A stretch of 64,000 nt of DNA. It comes from Harmothoe impar (taxonomy: Eukaryota > Annelida > Polychaeta > Phyllodocida > Polynoidae). Position 1 is the first letter of the stretch. Every line of letters starts with the position of its first letter. Under the pieces are notes generated by a model. That model was not told the origin of the DNA and searched no databases. It saw only the letters and a program-made list of their open reading frames with translations. The position numbers and the translations under genes are program-made. Shown piece by piece: positions 45,900 through 57,925 of this stretch. The stretch is taken from contig OX381713.1 in assembly GCA_947462335.1 (NCBI GenBank), positions 18,716,381 through 18,780,380 of the forward strand. Reading direction: 5' to 3'.

Positions 45900-46600
45900 T
45901 TCAAGCTATGCCAGGAAAAAAAGTAAGATGAAAAGAAGCAATTTACCCGAAGGCGAATACCCCAGTGTTTGATCTCCATAGGTAGAAGTGGGACAGGATC
46001 TCACATTATTGGCCACTTGTGACCTTGCTTTATGGCCGTTCCTCCTTGGACTTTGTAATCATGACCTTGGGCACTTCTTTATGTCGCCTTGACTGCATAA
46101 TGTGACACTAAATAGAAAGGGATCTCTGGATGGTCTAGGTTTCATATTCCCTTTATATTGAGACCTGTTCATCCAGTGCCATTCATACTGGAATTTGGTT
46201 GCACAGAGCCTCGTTTCTGAATAGGATTATGCAGTAGCTATCGAGAGAGTTACAAAAAGGCTACTTCTATGTGAATATTCTTCACATTAGTCAGAATTGA
46301 GAACACCCTCCCCAGAATATTGCATACTTCTCTGTTTCCAATGAGTATCACAGCTTGGTCATGAAAATAGTACATGTGAAGTATGGAATTTCTCTTTAAT
46401 CCTATACCGGTTTTATAACTACCATCCCCCCTTCCGTCCCCCATTATGAAAAGTAATGGAATTCCACAGAGGTATTTCACCCTTCCTAACCGGAAAATAA
46501 TGCAAACCTCTGTCATCCTCTTTCAAATGTCATTTAACTTCTTGGATTCCCACTCTAGGGCCTCTGAAACTATCCCTCTGCTTTAGTGCAACAGATTGGA
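45900..46600. other. Intergenic, nothing recognised
   Basis: Unique-looking sequence between two minisatellites. No exon signals were recognised. Confidence 0.35.
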
Positions 46601-46608
46601 TTGTCCCA

Positions 46609-46960
46609 CTGTCTCTACCCTCTACTACCCTAGTACCTACGACTGTCTCTACCTGTTGCAGCTGTCTCTACCCTCTACTACCCTAGTACCTACCACTGTC
46701 TCTACCTGTTGCAGCTGTCTCTACCCTCTACTACCCTAGTACCTACCACTGTCTCTATCTGTTGCAGCTGTCTCTACCCTCTACTACCCTAGTACCTACC
46801 ACTGTCTCTATCTGTTGCAGCTGTCTCTACCCTCTACTACCCTAGTATCTACCACTTTCTCTACCTGTTGCAGCTGTCTCTACCCTCTACTACCCTAGTA
46901 ACTACCACTGTCTCTACCTGTTGCAGCTGTCTCTACCCTCTACTATGTTAGTATCTACCA
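46609..46960. repeat. 53-bp minisatellite
   Basis: CCCTAGTACC recurs at 46628, 46681 and 46734 and so on, giving a 53-bp unit (CTGTCTCTACCCTCTACTAC... CTACCTGTTGCAG). About six copies, followed to about 47270 by degraded pyrimidine-rich relatives containing CTACTG and CCCTAG words. Confidence 0.93.
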
Positions 46961-47530
46961 CTGTCTCTTCCCGAGGCAGCCTTCTCTATTTCTCTATCAC
47001 CAAACTTACTACCCTCTACTGCACTAGTACTAGTGTCTCCATACTCTGCCCTACTAGTGACATTATCTTTACCATTTACTGCCCTAGCACTACTGTCTCT
47101 ATACTTCACTGCCCTAGTACTGCTAGCTATACCATCTATTGCCTCATTACCACTGCCTCTAGCTCTCTACCTCCATTGCACCACAGTATCTACCTCAGTA
47201 CCACTATCACTATATCTCCCTCACCCTATTGCCACTGCTTCTGTGGAGTCCCCTATCTACTGTCCTAGTTTCTCACCTTACTAGGCTAGCAACATACTGT
47301 ACGGTTTCCTCCTCGGCTACGTTTGATGGATTGTCTGGCTCTGTGGAGCCATCGTGGCAGCCTCTGTAGCTTGGTAAAACGATAGGGTGTAGAGAAAAGG
47401 CAGTCGAGTTAGGGAAACCTCTACATCTGCTGATAGACTCATTTACTGCCTGCTCGAATGCACAGCCGAGATTAATAGGCAAACAGGCCCCTCCTCCTCC
47501 TCCTCCTCGTCCTCCTTTCCAGCCTCAAAG

Positions 47531-47788
47531 GCCAGGAGGGTCTTTCAGAACAACTGATGTGGTCGTAGGTAGTTATATATAAATGGTGACGTGACGAAAC
47601 CTGTTTGGCAAGCAATTGTAAGATTTCTTTCACAAGACTTCTTGTTGAAATCTATAGAAAATAAATGTAAATACCACATTTTGCCAGCTACAAATACCCT
47701 CTTCAATTGCAAACATTGTCCTGTTGACGAAAATCCAATTATGACGACTGACGAGTCCGTTCTGAAAGACCCTCCAGAGCTTGGTTAT
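47531..47788. mobile_element. Inverted-repeat bounded segment, MITE-like
   Basis: GGAGGGTCTTTCAGAACAAC at the left pairs with the complement of GTTCTGAAAGACCCTCC (about 47759-47775) at the right. About 225 bp of unrelated AT-rich DNA lies between. Target duplication not found. Confidence 0.45.
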
Positions 47789-48253
47789 TTCTAGCGCTTT
47801 CCGTCCAGACTGGAAACTGATTACCATTACTAATAAATTATTTCCTTTTGATCTTTTAATGATCCCTTTTGGGAAAACAATAAGATGTGTGGTGCCTAAT
47901 GCGAAGGCATTTCAATCCATAACGATTCATTGATCTTCATTCAAAATCGATTTAATTCAGAATGCAAATGCCCAAAGAACATAAAAGGTCTTGTAAATTT
48001 CTTCTTAAATGTTTTCTTCAAAACCATTTTCACTTGAACTTTGCGGGATGTCGGCGGAGAGCAGGACTGAAGGCTTGTTTTTAGGACAATCTGGAAAATC
48101 TTGAGAAGTTGATCCCTATTTTGCGTCCAAATATACAAATGTATGCGCCCTGTCAAGGAAAGTCACTGATATCCGGACAGCCCTCTCCCTCAAGGGAGTA
48201 TTCCACTGGCGGAATCGGCCAAGATTCTGTATGTCGGTAGATTTGTCCATAAG

Positions 48254-48921
48254 TTTAACATAATAGACTTTTATCGGATGACAAAATCGCGGTCGACCAA
48301 CGTTGGTGGAATACACGCTTAACCGAAGTCTTCATTCATGAATGATGCTCTTCATTTCTCCAGACATTGACGACCCCCAAACATGATTCACGACGCGGAC
48401 AGTCACCCCCTATCCGTAGTCACATTATCACACTGCCCACGGTGTATGAATGAAATAATGTTATAATGTGTATGTTGGTGTATGTATACATGCATATTCA
48501 ATGAGTCGTGGTATCTGTTAGCGTGATATTCAATGGGGGTGTCTATACATGGAATGGGCTAGAGGTCTATGTCCGGGAACTAGAGGTTTTAACATAATAG
48601 ACTTTTATCGGATGACAAAATCGCGGTCGACCAACGTTGGTGGAATACACGCTTAACCGAAGTCTTCATTCATGAATGATGCTCTTCATTTCTCCAGACA
48701 TTGACGACCCCCAAACATGATTCACGACGCGGACAGTCACCCCCTATCCGTAGTCACATTATCACACTGCCCACGGTGTATGAATGAAATAATGTTATAA
48801 TGTGTATGTTGGTGTATGTATACATGCATATTCAATGAGTCGTGGTATCTGTTAGCGTGATATTCAATGGGGGTGTCTATACATGGAATGGGCTAGAGGT
48901 CTATGTCCGGGAACTAGAGGT
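48254..48921. repeat. Exact 334-bp tandem duplication
   Basis: Copy 1 is 48254-48587 and copy 2 is 48588-48921. Reading both copies side by side I found no difference. Both junctions carry the short word TTT (TAGAGGTTT at the right edges, AAGTTTAAC at the left). No gene or transposon end is in the unit. Either a very recent duplication or an assembly artefact. Confidence 0.93.
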
Positions 48922-48929
48922 TTTGGCAC

Positions 48930-50380
48930 CATCTAGCTGTAAATCAGGACAGCAGCACCAGATTTTGGACGTTCATCTTCAGTCTCCCTATGCCAATATT
49001 AACACCAACTACGTGTAAGGTGATTGACATAGTTATAAGCCTCTCACCCCACCTCCTGACTCCCATCCTGAGACATGCACGGGCTAGCCATTCCTAACGT
49101 CTTCTGTTTACCACCGGTTATCGACGTTAACACCATGACGTCACATACTGGTCAACATGACATCAATAGAAGTCGTCGATGGCGTTAACCCAATCATCGA
49201 CGTCTCCCGCCGCTGCCAAACATATAGCACCTTGATATGTTTCGGTGCCGCATCTGGAGACTTAAACCAGAGAACAAGTTGTCTTGGAAAAGAGAAAAAA
49301 GAAACCTGCTCATCACTAGTGGCACAAGTGAATACAGCGACATTCCCTCTATATGGATAATTTTATTTCCCTCAGTGACGGCTGATTACACTTGTCTTTG
49401 ACTTGAAATCAGTCTTAACTGAGGCAAATATAGTGCATACAGGGTTGTGGCTGTACTATTTCTAATACACCACCCCTGATCCTCTTGTGGCGTGTTTGGG
49501 TATTGAGGTGGCAGTAATGTGTGCCGATCTGTCACCCAAGGTCAGTAAGTAGGGGGACGGGGAGGCGGCAGGTTTCTCTTGTAGCTATAAATTCTGGTCT
49601 CAGGGTCGTGTCTTCCCAGCCTTGGATCCAGTGGATCAATATCTAGAAGGGTTCTATGGATTTACATCCCGGCACAATGGGAACTATACATTGGGTAGGG
49701 AATAGATCAATATTTTTATCACATCGAGTCTGCCTGTTGTCCTATAATTCACAAGTGTACACGTAATAGATATGATACAAGTGACTTGTTGTATAAGTGT
49801 TGTAAGATAAGGGCAGGGTAATTGTCCAAGGCGCCAGCCACGGATAATTATTATTGTCCAGTATCCGTATGCCACTGGACAGAACAGCTACATAGAACTA
49901 AGATAATATTTTGAGTAATACAATAATTACTATAGCGCTGTTGATACTACCCAACTTGAATATAAGCAAGTGAACTAGTGGGTTGGACGAATGCATGCAC
50001 TTAGTTACAAATAACCAATATCATATGTACGAAGCTGTTTTATTGAGACCCTCTAGACAGTCGTGCCTTCCGAGTCACAACGAGGCACGGGGCTCCTTAA
50101 GTGCTTTCTTAAGTCAGCGGAATCGTATAATATAAATAAACCACAGCTTTCTGAAAGCAGAAAAAACAGACGTGCCATCATATAGGAGTAGAGTCAATAC
50201 GACATGCCCATAATACTATAGGAACGTCTTAATCACGTCTAGCGAGAGTTGAGGCATCTACATAATTAATATGTATAGACAACTTGGCAAATCCGATTAG
50301 CGAGTCGTTGGACTGCAGGCCACTCTGGTGTTTGATCAGGTTGCTGTTATTGGATGCCTGCCAGCACAACTCAACAATAG
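48930..50380. other. Intergenic, nothing recognised
   Basis: The 67-codon frame at 49157-49360 has no recognisable domain. No repeat with clear boundaries was found. Confidence 0.4.
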
Positions 50381-50384
50381 AGAC

Positions 50385-50650
50385 CCATTAATTGTGGCAA
50401 CACCACGACTGTCCATTAAAGCTGCATTAGCTGTGGCAATCCCATGACCGTCTATCAAAGATGCAGCAATTCTGGCAATCCCATAAGTTCCATTAAAGCT
50501 GCATTAGCTGTGGCAATCCCAAAAGTTTGCATTACAGCTGCTTCAACTGTGGCAATCCCATGACTGTCTATTTAAGCTGCATCAACTGTGGCAATCCCAT
50601 GACTGTCCATTTAAGCTGGATCAACTGTGGAAATCTCAGCACTAAGCATT
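50385..50650. repeat. 39-bp degenerate tandem repeat
   Basis: About six units of 38-39 bp around CTGTGGCAATCCCATGACTG and TCCATTAAAGCTGCATTA. Isolated further copies occur at about 50905-50985, so the array once extended further or is breaking up. Confidence 0.85.
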
Positions 50651-51934
50651 GATTTAAAGCTGCATAGATTGTCTCAGCCCCAGAAATGTCTATGACTTCC
50701 AGGACCATCCATCAAGCCACCTCAATTGTTTTACTCTGAGGACTCTCTGTTTGAAAGTCAGAGTATCCTCAATGACTAGCAATACTACTGATAGAACGCC
50801 ATATAGAGATAGGGTGCTCTTTTCTATTACTGGGCCGTTGTGGGGTGGCTACAGTTGATGAGTGGCCATACTGCTGCCAAGTGCATGACAGTTCTGGTAG
50901 TGTCCATTAAAGCTGCATCCAGTCATTCAAGCTGCATTAAATGTGGCACTCCCAGGACTGGCCATCAAAGCTGCAGGGGATTCAAACTGGTCCTCAAAGA
51001 CAAGGTAGCCAAGAATATAAAATGATAGTCGAGGCTTGAAATATTATGGTGATAAATGCAAAGATCTTTATCACATAGAACTACATTGCACTTTGTTAAT
51101 ATGTCCTTCAGTTCCTTCATCGGAATGCTATATCTCTATGCAGTTTCTCGAAATTATCGATCTACAGCCATACAAATGATGGCATTTACAATTGAATCCT
51201 CGTAATACCTTGGATGTTGGCACAGGGTACTTTATGTGGGAAAGCGGTCTGACAGTCTGAATTGCCTCACTCCGATCTGTGCCAATTGCCGTCTGCATCT
51301 ACCAATAGAACAAAGTCTTTCGCGCCAAAAAATGGCTGGCACCGGTTCCCACCTTACAAATGGTGTCTCAGGCAGAAACGCCGGCACTGCCTCGACGGTA
51401 AGGACCCGGATTGATGGACGTTCCATCTCACCAGACAATCCCGCTCCTTCACTGATAGAATCTCTACACACTAGACTTGCTGTAGGGGTACGTCTTCTCT
51501 GATCAAATCTCTATTGTGCACGACTTGCTAGGGGTCCTCTGTGATAGAATCCGTTTTCCTGGCTAGTGGGGCTCCTCATACGGGTACGAGTTGTTACATT
51601 GTGCACCCTAAGAATTCCCCAGTGAGGACCAGGGAATTGTTGCTCATATGCATGAGTGCTAGGGTTCTTTTCTGATAGAAGCGCTACACACAAAATTTTG
51701 TCTGAGGTCTTTCTCATAGAATCTCCATACACAATACGTGCTAGGGCAGAATCTATTGGGCGCCTTTTCTTTATAGTAGTATGTATTCTGACATTATTTC
51801 ATGGTGAATACGGACTGTCAAGCTTAAACCAATGGGAGGGCCATTCCCGAATGTAGCGTGCAATAACCCTCAGCCGTTCTGCACGCTGTGCCCGTATTTA
51901 ACGTTCCCAAGGGTCGCCATGGCTTTTCTAGGTT

Positions 51935-51995
51935 ACCAAAGGTCACGTGACTTGTTACCGAATTCAAAATGGCGGCCGACGGAAGAAAACAAATG
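51935..51995 (+). promoter_or_regulatory. Promoter-like segment: E-box plus YY1-type site
   Basis: GGTCACGTGACTTG (palindromic CACGTG, 51942-51955) lies close to CAAAATGGCGGCCGACGG (51966). AAnATGGCGGC is the classic YY1 site often found at or just after the start site of animal housekeeping promoters. The ATG here reads only MAADGRKQMPGK before a stop unless spliced at a weak GTAAAC. No downstream gene was recognised. Confidence 0.3.
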
Positions 51996-52085
51996 CCGGG
52001 GAAGTAAACAAATGTGCACTGCATATCTATTTTAGATGGATAAACCCTGAAATAAATACAGAGCGTCACTTTAAAGTGCCCTCTT

Positions 52086-52181
52086 CAGTGGTCATTGCAC
52101 TCGTGGTGCTAGGGCCGTATTGCACTCGGCCTACGGCCATCATGCAATACGGCCCTAGCACCACTCATGCAATAACCACTG
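52086..52181. mobile_element. 96-bp palindrome
   Basis: CAGTGGTCATTGCACTCGTG pairs with the complement of the right arm CAGTGGTTATTGCATGAGTG. The arms continue through GTGCTAGGGCCGTATTGCA with few differences, leaving a short CGGCCTACGGCC-type centre. Confidence 0.8.
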
Positions 52182-52189
52182 ACTCGGTC

Positions 52190-54430
52190 ACTTTAGTGTG
52201 CAGCTCTGTCCATTTATTGACAACTAGATGTGCCAGACTGCGTCAGGATTTAGGTTTTATTTTTTATGAAATACGACAATATAGAGACAACTCATGGAGT
52301 ATTCCCTAGCTGAGCTTGTGCAAGTCTAGTGGCATCCATCTAGCAGAAAGCGCCTCGAACCTAAGTATTGGAATCATGTATCGATGGCAGTTTGGACCCA
52401 GCCTCAAATCTTCCAATAAATCGCAGCCTTCCACTGGGCAGCCCTCCCTGATCCATTCAGTGATAGCAATGAGTCTGTTCCCCAAGGTGGATGGCTGCTG
52501 GTATTGTAGGAGGAGCAGGCTAGGTGGAATCAGAAATTCAGGGAGAAATGTAGCTGCTTGGGGAATGTATATTTCTGATTTGGGCCAAAAAATGGCCATC
52601 GGCCTATAATGCAGCAGCATCTCAAAGCAAGCTCAAATATATTTCATACATGTATAAAAGTATAGAGGAGCGCTAGTGTGTTTAATTATGTAACCATAAT
52701 ATTTATAGTCTAGTATACTTTCACATAATACAGAAATTCGTCCATGCTAATTTAACACAACCTTCATATCTCCTCCATTACCGTATACTACTTACATCCT
52801 CATCCTCCGATTTACATTCATACACCACTTACACCTGTTAAGTCATTTCCATATACTACTCACATGCCCATGTAACGATTTCCTCACACCACTCACGACC
52901 CTTTCTGCCCATTTCCATATATTACTTAGGCCACTCATAATAATAATTACCCTTGTTTCTCATCACTGTGTATATCCCCAAAATCGTGTTTTGAGGATAT
53001 TTCTTTAGCAAATTTTAATGAAAAATAACATGATAATAATGAACAGATATGGGCATATTTTATATCAAACTAAAGCTTAGAGTGCTGCAAATGCGATGGG
53101 ATAGAGAAGACATACATCTTCACAACTTGCATAGATCATTTATCTTTTAATTACTTCTCTACTTATAGCCCTAAGCAAAAAAAAAAGTTTAAAAAAAGTT
53201 AAAATGCATATTGAAGCATTTTGTAAACCGGCTGGTGTATCACAATGGTTAGCTGCATGGGACGATTATTCAATGGATATAAATATTGTGTTTCGCCTTT
53301 TTCTCATAAGGCATGCTAACTGAAATGTTCAACTAGGACACCCAAAGTCTCAGAGATAAATATGACTTGACTGAATATCAATCCCAATTCCAGCATTTTG
53401 CAGGAGTGAGTAATTCATGGAGGTAAAATTGCCACGAGCTGGCAAAATAAATACCTACCTCATTAATTAAGAAGTTATAGGAAGGTAGGGTGATAGGAAT
53501 TACAGGAAAGGAAGGATAATTTCCTAACAGTAGGTAAAATCATTTGAATGGGAAATCAGCAAGCCCCATACAGCGCTGCATTGGTCATATAGCAGGCATA
53601 CAGGTATGGTAAGGGGCGGTATCATACAGCACTGCACTCAACCACCCTGCTATATAAGCCGACTTATATCTAGTCCCCATGTAGCGGTCACTGTACAGGT
53701 GTGTTGTATTTGTGATGGGCTGACTCAGCAGATTCTACTCACAAAGAGCCAGGTTAGTATGTCGTACACTGCCCCATGTGACATGTACCACCTGGGGGAT
53801 CTTTCATAATAACTGCCGTATTGGTCAGAAAAAGAAATCGTCAATAGCGTCATGTTTTTCAATTGGCGAGGGTACTCCACATTGTCAATAGGCGTTGCAT
53901 AGATACATATTTCCATGTATCCTAATGTAATTTCTTCTGAGAGAGAGTCCTTACTTTGATCGTCAAACCCAAAATCCCCGGTGGCCTGTTACCCGACGAA
54001 TACGGCAGTTCTTATGAAAGAGCCCCCTGGTCAGGTTGCCTTCACCGGACATGTCTCAGAGAAGTAAACAAAATGAGTTAATGTTAAAATGCATACTAAG
54101 AAGAGTATTCCCCTAATGTAAATTAATGAGAAATACCTCCGGAATAGAATGGCACTACTTATTTAATCTCTTTTTAATTAGTAGCCAGAACTTGCATTAG
54201 TACTTAGTAGGGAATTAGTTTGAAGCGGGCAATCAGTGCATACTGACGTGACTGTGCATGCCATGACATTTCAGCTGGTTTATCATTGACATTAAGATGA
54301 AAATGAATACATCCATGCATCATGATTATCATTTCACAGAAATTATTTCTTAACCATACCGCGAAAACTGGTATGATATGGCGTGGGCATCAGTAAGAAT
54401 AGCCAAAGGTATAGTGTCCTCCATAGTAAC
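52190..54430. other. Intergenic, no gene recognised
   Basis: Opposed frames at 52306-52620 (minus, 104 codons) and 52316-52609 (plus) have balanced composition but no recognisable domain or splice sites. The rest is AT-rich with nothing recognised. Confidence 0.4.
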
Positions 54431-54435
54431 CTCTT

Positions 54436-54806
54436 TACACTGAAAATCCATAGGTTGAAAGGGTTGGTTAGTACAGACTATCCTAGGTTCATCATAATGT
54501 GTTACTCACAATGGCAAAGTTATATTCAAACGGACTGAGGGGGTCAGTCAATAGTGGCTAACCTAGGTTCATCATTGGTGTGTTGTATTTGTATACCACT
54601 AGGTGGTGCCACCTGTAAGATACTATGATCACCACTCAGTGGCTCCCCCTGGAAATTAAAAGACTAAGGTGGGTTGGTCAGTACTGACCAACCTGACAAT
54701 AAAAACTTACCTAGGTTGGTCTATAGGGGGCCAAAAAATGACTAACTAGGTTAGGCACTAGTGACTGAGAGATTGGTCGTATAGGGAGCCTAAGAATATC
54801 AGTGTA
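54436..54806 (+). mobile_element. Dispersed about 370-bp MITE, copy C (best ends)
   Basis: TA-CACTGAAAATCCATAGGTT at the left and CTAAGAATATCAGTG-TA at the right, with a TA target duplication. Contains a palindromic GGTTGGTCAGTACTGACCAA core near 54673. No coding capacity. Confidence 0.88.
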
Positions 54807-54809
54807 CTT

Positions 54810-56210
54810 CAGCACATGGAGAGCCACTTTGGTGCATGACGCATGACGTCACGGGGAGGTGGTGGTGAAGACGCAGGAGTGTACCAGCAATGGGGCTGTA
54901 GTTATCAGAGGCTACACTCTACTAGATGTGAGAGTCACGGCCCAGCCCCTTTAATTCACTCCATGGGAGCAAAGCGTACACAAGGATCTCAACCTCTACA
55001 GTCCATTGATTATCGTGGTGGTTGAGCCAGCCGAAAGAGGTGCCGCCTCTAGCCCTGCGAGGGCTGCAGAGTTCTTTGATGAGAGATACCGCTGATCGCC
55101 ATGATGCATGAATCAAGCTTTGATGAGTGTATCAGGGTCTACTCACCTGGGCTGCATTTAAGCATCAGGCTGATCCTTCGGGAGTGTATCAACCTCGTAG
55201 GCTCGACATGATATGATGCTTGAATGCAGTGATTTGCTCACCATGGCCACATGAATGCATCATGACGACAAATAGACTTAACCCCCAGTTGCCCTATATA
55301 TAGGGCTACTGACTACCTTACCCGGCTCGACTCCAACTGTAGCTGTAGTGGTACCATCTTTCTGGTCTTTCATTCATTTAAGCGCTATGCGGCCATTAAA
55401 GGGCTAACAATGAAGGCCCTGGAGAATTTGATCAGCTCCCAAATGTCTATTGATCAACAGCGGAATTAGGGGCTTTACTTCTGCACCAGTGGCACCTGAG
55501 ATAATTTGGTGGACGCCCTCTTGTGTACCAAGTGTGTGGAATTTAGTGCCTTCCAGATTTCCAGGTCTATACAACCAAGGCTGGGGCTCATTGTGTGGGT
55601 GGTCGATAATACGGGTAAAAGGCACCTGAGCAGTGGGGGCCGTTAACCAGCATGCATCACCAGCCAAGGAGAAGGGTGAGATAGAGGCTGAAGGGGGTAG
55701 ATCAGTGGAACCAAGTGTGCAGAGGGAAATCTGTGAAGTCTGTGTAGACATTCAATTGCAATTTAAACATTTTTACTCTCTCCTTTATTCTCGTCCATTC
55801 CTTTTGTTCTCAGCGTCTCAAATATTCTGAGCCAAGATTATTCATACCTGTTCTACCACAGGGTCACGCACGGCATATCGTGTTTGCTGGGTTGAACCTT
55901 TTGTCTTTTATATTACTCTAGAATCAGTCGGAATAGACGTGGAACTGTCTTTGTGACCTAGATATCAATGTCGGTTTTATACTCGTACATTTAGAGGACA
56001 CCAATGATGTAGAAACTAGCGGCTGTTTCTACATTCATTAAAACAAGATAGTGATAAATAAAGTAAAAAGGGGAAGTTATGTCATAAGGCTCCTGTCGGA
56101 AACCAGCAGCCAGAAATTGATTGTCAACTGGCACGTGCCACTTCATTTCCGACTGTCACCAAATCTAAACACACACACGCCCAGATTCGTTCTACATTGA
56201 CTTGGTGCTT
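54810..56210. other. Intergenic; one degraded TTAA-family fragment
   Basis: Sequence at about 55085-55285 (CATGATGCATGAATCAAGC, CTTCGGGAGTGTATCAACC, GCTTGAATGCAGTG, CATCATGACGAC) matches the interior of the element at 13323-13563, without clear ends. The 115-codon minus frame at 55404-55751 has no recognised domain. Confidence 0.45.
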
Positions 56211-56214
56211 ATAG

Positions 56215-56769
56215 GGCTCAGTCTCATGAGTTTGTAACAGTTGAAACGTCTTTGACCGGGTGTCGTCTTTGACCGGTGTCGTCTTTGACCGGTGTAGTCT
56301 TTGACCGGGTAGGGATTAAAATGAAGAAAAAAGTAGTACATAGTAAAGAAATTTAAGCTTCAATTTCTTCATGTAATAAACAGTCTATGGTTGTTTTACC
56401 CAATTAAAAAAAAAAGATTCATGCACATATTAAGGGTCCCTTTTGGCCTTTTTTTCTTCAGCCGGTCAAAGACGTCACTTGGTATTTTACTTAAACTTTA
56501 AACAGCTTATTATTATTATTGCATAACACTTTAAACGGCTGCACTGTCCAAAGTATTATGCAATAAGAAGTGCCACCAAGTACATTACATCATATACATA
56601 TAAATTATTTTTTTTTAATGAAAAAAGACCACTTTTCTATATACCCGGTCAAAGACGACACCGGTCAAAGACGACACCGGTCAAAGACGACACCGGTCAA
56701 AGACGACACCGGTCAAAGACGACACCGGTCAAAGACGTTTCAACTGTTACAAACTCATGAGACTGAGCC
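56215..56769. mobile_element. Foldback element 2 with tandem TGACCGG arms, 4-bp ATAG duplication
   Basis: 555 bp. Both arms start GGCTCAGTCTCATGAGTTTG then TAACAGTTGAAACG, followed by tandem units of about 15 bp (GTCTTTGACCGGTGTC): four at the left, six at the right next to the terminus. An AT-rich centre holds a further inverted CCGGTCAAAGACG at 56462. ATAG at 56211-56214 and 56770-56773 is the target duplication. Same organisation, GGCT start and TGACCGGGTG core as 27021-27369. Confidence 0.9.
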
Positions 56770-56849
56770 ATAGGTGAATGCTCAGAATTCCAACACCAAT
56801 CTATGTGGTTTCAATTATTGGTGAAATGATCTACTTTTCTCTATTCAAT

Positions 56850-57580
56850 GTATATAGGATGTGTGTATATGTGTGTGTGATAGTTCAGATAACATTTTAA
56901 AGATGGAATCTGCTCCTAAGTCTTAGTATTTAACCAAGTAGAGGGAACTCCATGGTTTCTGTTGGTTGCCCAGATTAAATAAGATTGTGCATACCGTAAT
57001 AATCATAAAGTGTATAGCTCAGCAAACACTATATTTTAACATCACACTTTCGCAGTGTCTCTTATGATATAGTGGTATATACTCCCTATAAATGACCCCC
57101 CCCCCCACTATACCTCTCTGGTATATTATATATACAGGGCCTGTACATGAATCCGTTACACTGTCGGTGAGGCCAGACAGATGCTCGGGTTAGACTTATA
57201 TATCCTACTACATGTACATGAATTAACATACATTATTCACCTGTGGAAAACGATGACTGTATCCACACAGACAGGTATCTGATCTTGAAAGGTGGCGCCA
57301 TGTCCCGCTACTGAATGGCTACAGTAGACCTTGAGCCCAGGACTTTTTGGGTTCCCATCAAGTGTAGTAAACCAGACAAAGTTTTTTGGATTTGTACATG
57401 TCTAAGGAAACCAAATCACTTTGCCAGACATCTGGGTCGCCCAGCTTAGCTCAGGTCTAGAACCAGTCTTATCTGCCTACACCATGTGTTCACTGGAGCA
57501 GTGGGGCTTTGTACACAGTGTACCCCCTCCTCCAACCCCCTCACCCCCTCCACCCCCCCCCCACCCAACCCCACACCTGA
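56850..57580. other. Intergenic, nothing recognised
   Basis: A poly-C run lies at about 57101-57109. No exon was recognised. Confidence 0.35.
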
Positions 57581-57585
57581 GGCTG

Positions 57586-57589
<4 letters not shown>

Positions 57590-57619
<30 letters not shown>
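57590..57619. repeat. (CA)n microsatellite after C-rich tract
   Basis: About 15 CA units preceded by a C-rich stretch (57525-57575). Confidence 0.92.
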
Positions 57620-57620
<1 letters not shown>

Positions 57621-57925
57621 GAAATTTCCTGTTTAAGCGCCCCTACACTGATAAATCCCAAGGTTAAGGAGTAAAATAATGCCCTATGGCAGCAGCGGGT
57701 TTCCAAGGGTATTTTAGATGCTGCCCAGAGACAGCAGCGGCCCTTAAACGCGATTTGCGCACTTTAAGATCCCTGCACTTAAACGGGCCATTACGGTACA
57801 GACAAACACGGTTCAGTAGCAGGATTCACCAGAACTCAGGACAACCAACAGCCAGCAACAGCCAGCAGGCAAGCCCAGTATCGCCTGATACCCCACACCA
57901 GCACACAAGACCTTTATCCTGTTCC

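Noticed and set aside
47740..47775. Hammerhead ribozyme core (CTGACGAGTCC ... GAAA)
   Set aside because: The words CTGACGA and GAAA are present, but stem II cannot pair between them and the flanking helices do not form. Chance match inside an inverted-repeat arm.
51236..51502. Opposed 79- and 88-codon frames as a transposase fragment
   Set aside because: I looked for helix-turn-helix or DDE motifs on both strands and found none I could defend.
52306..52620. A 104-codon minus-strand frame with balanced composition
   Set aside because: No recognisable family, no splice signals, and a similar-length frame lies on the opposite strand. Not enough to call a gene.
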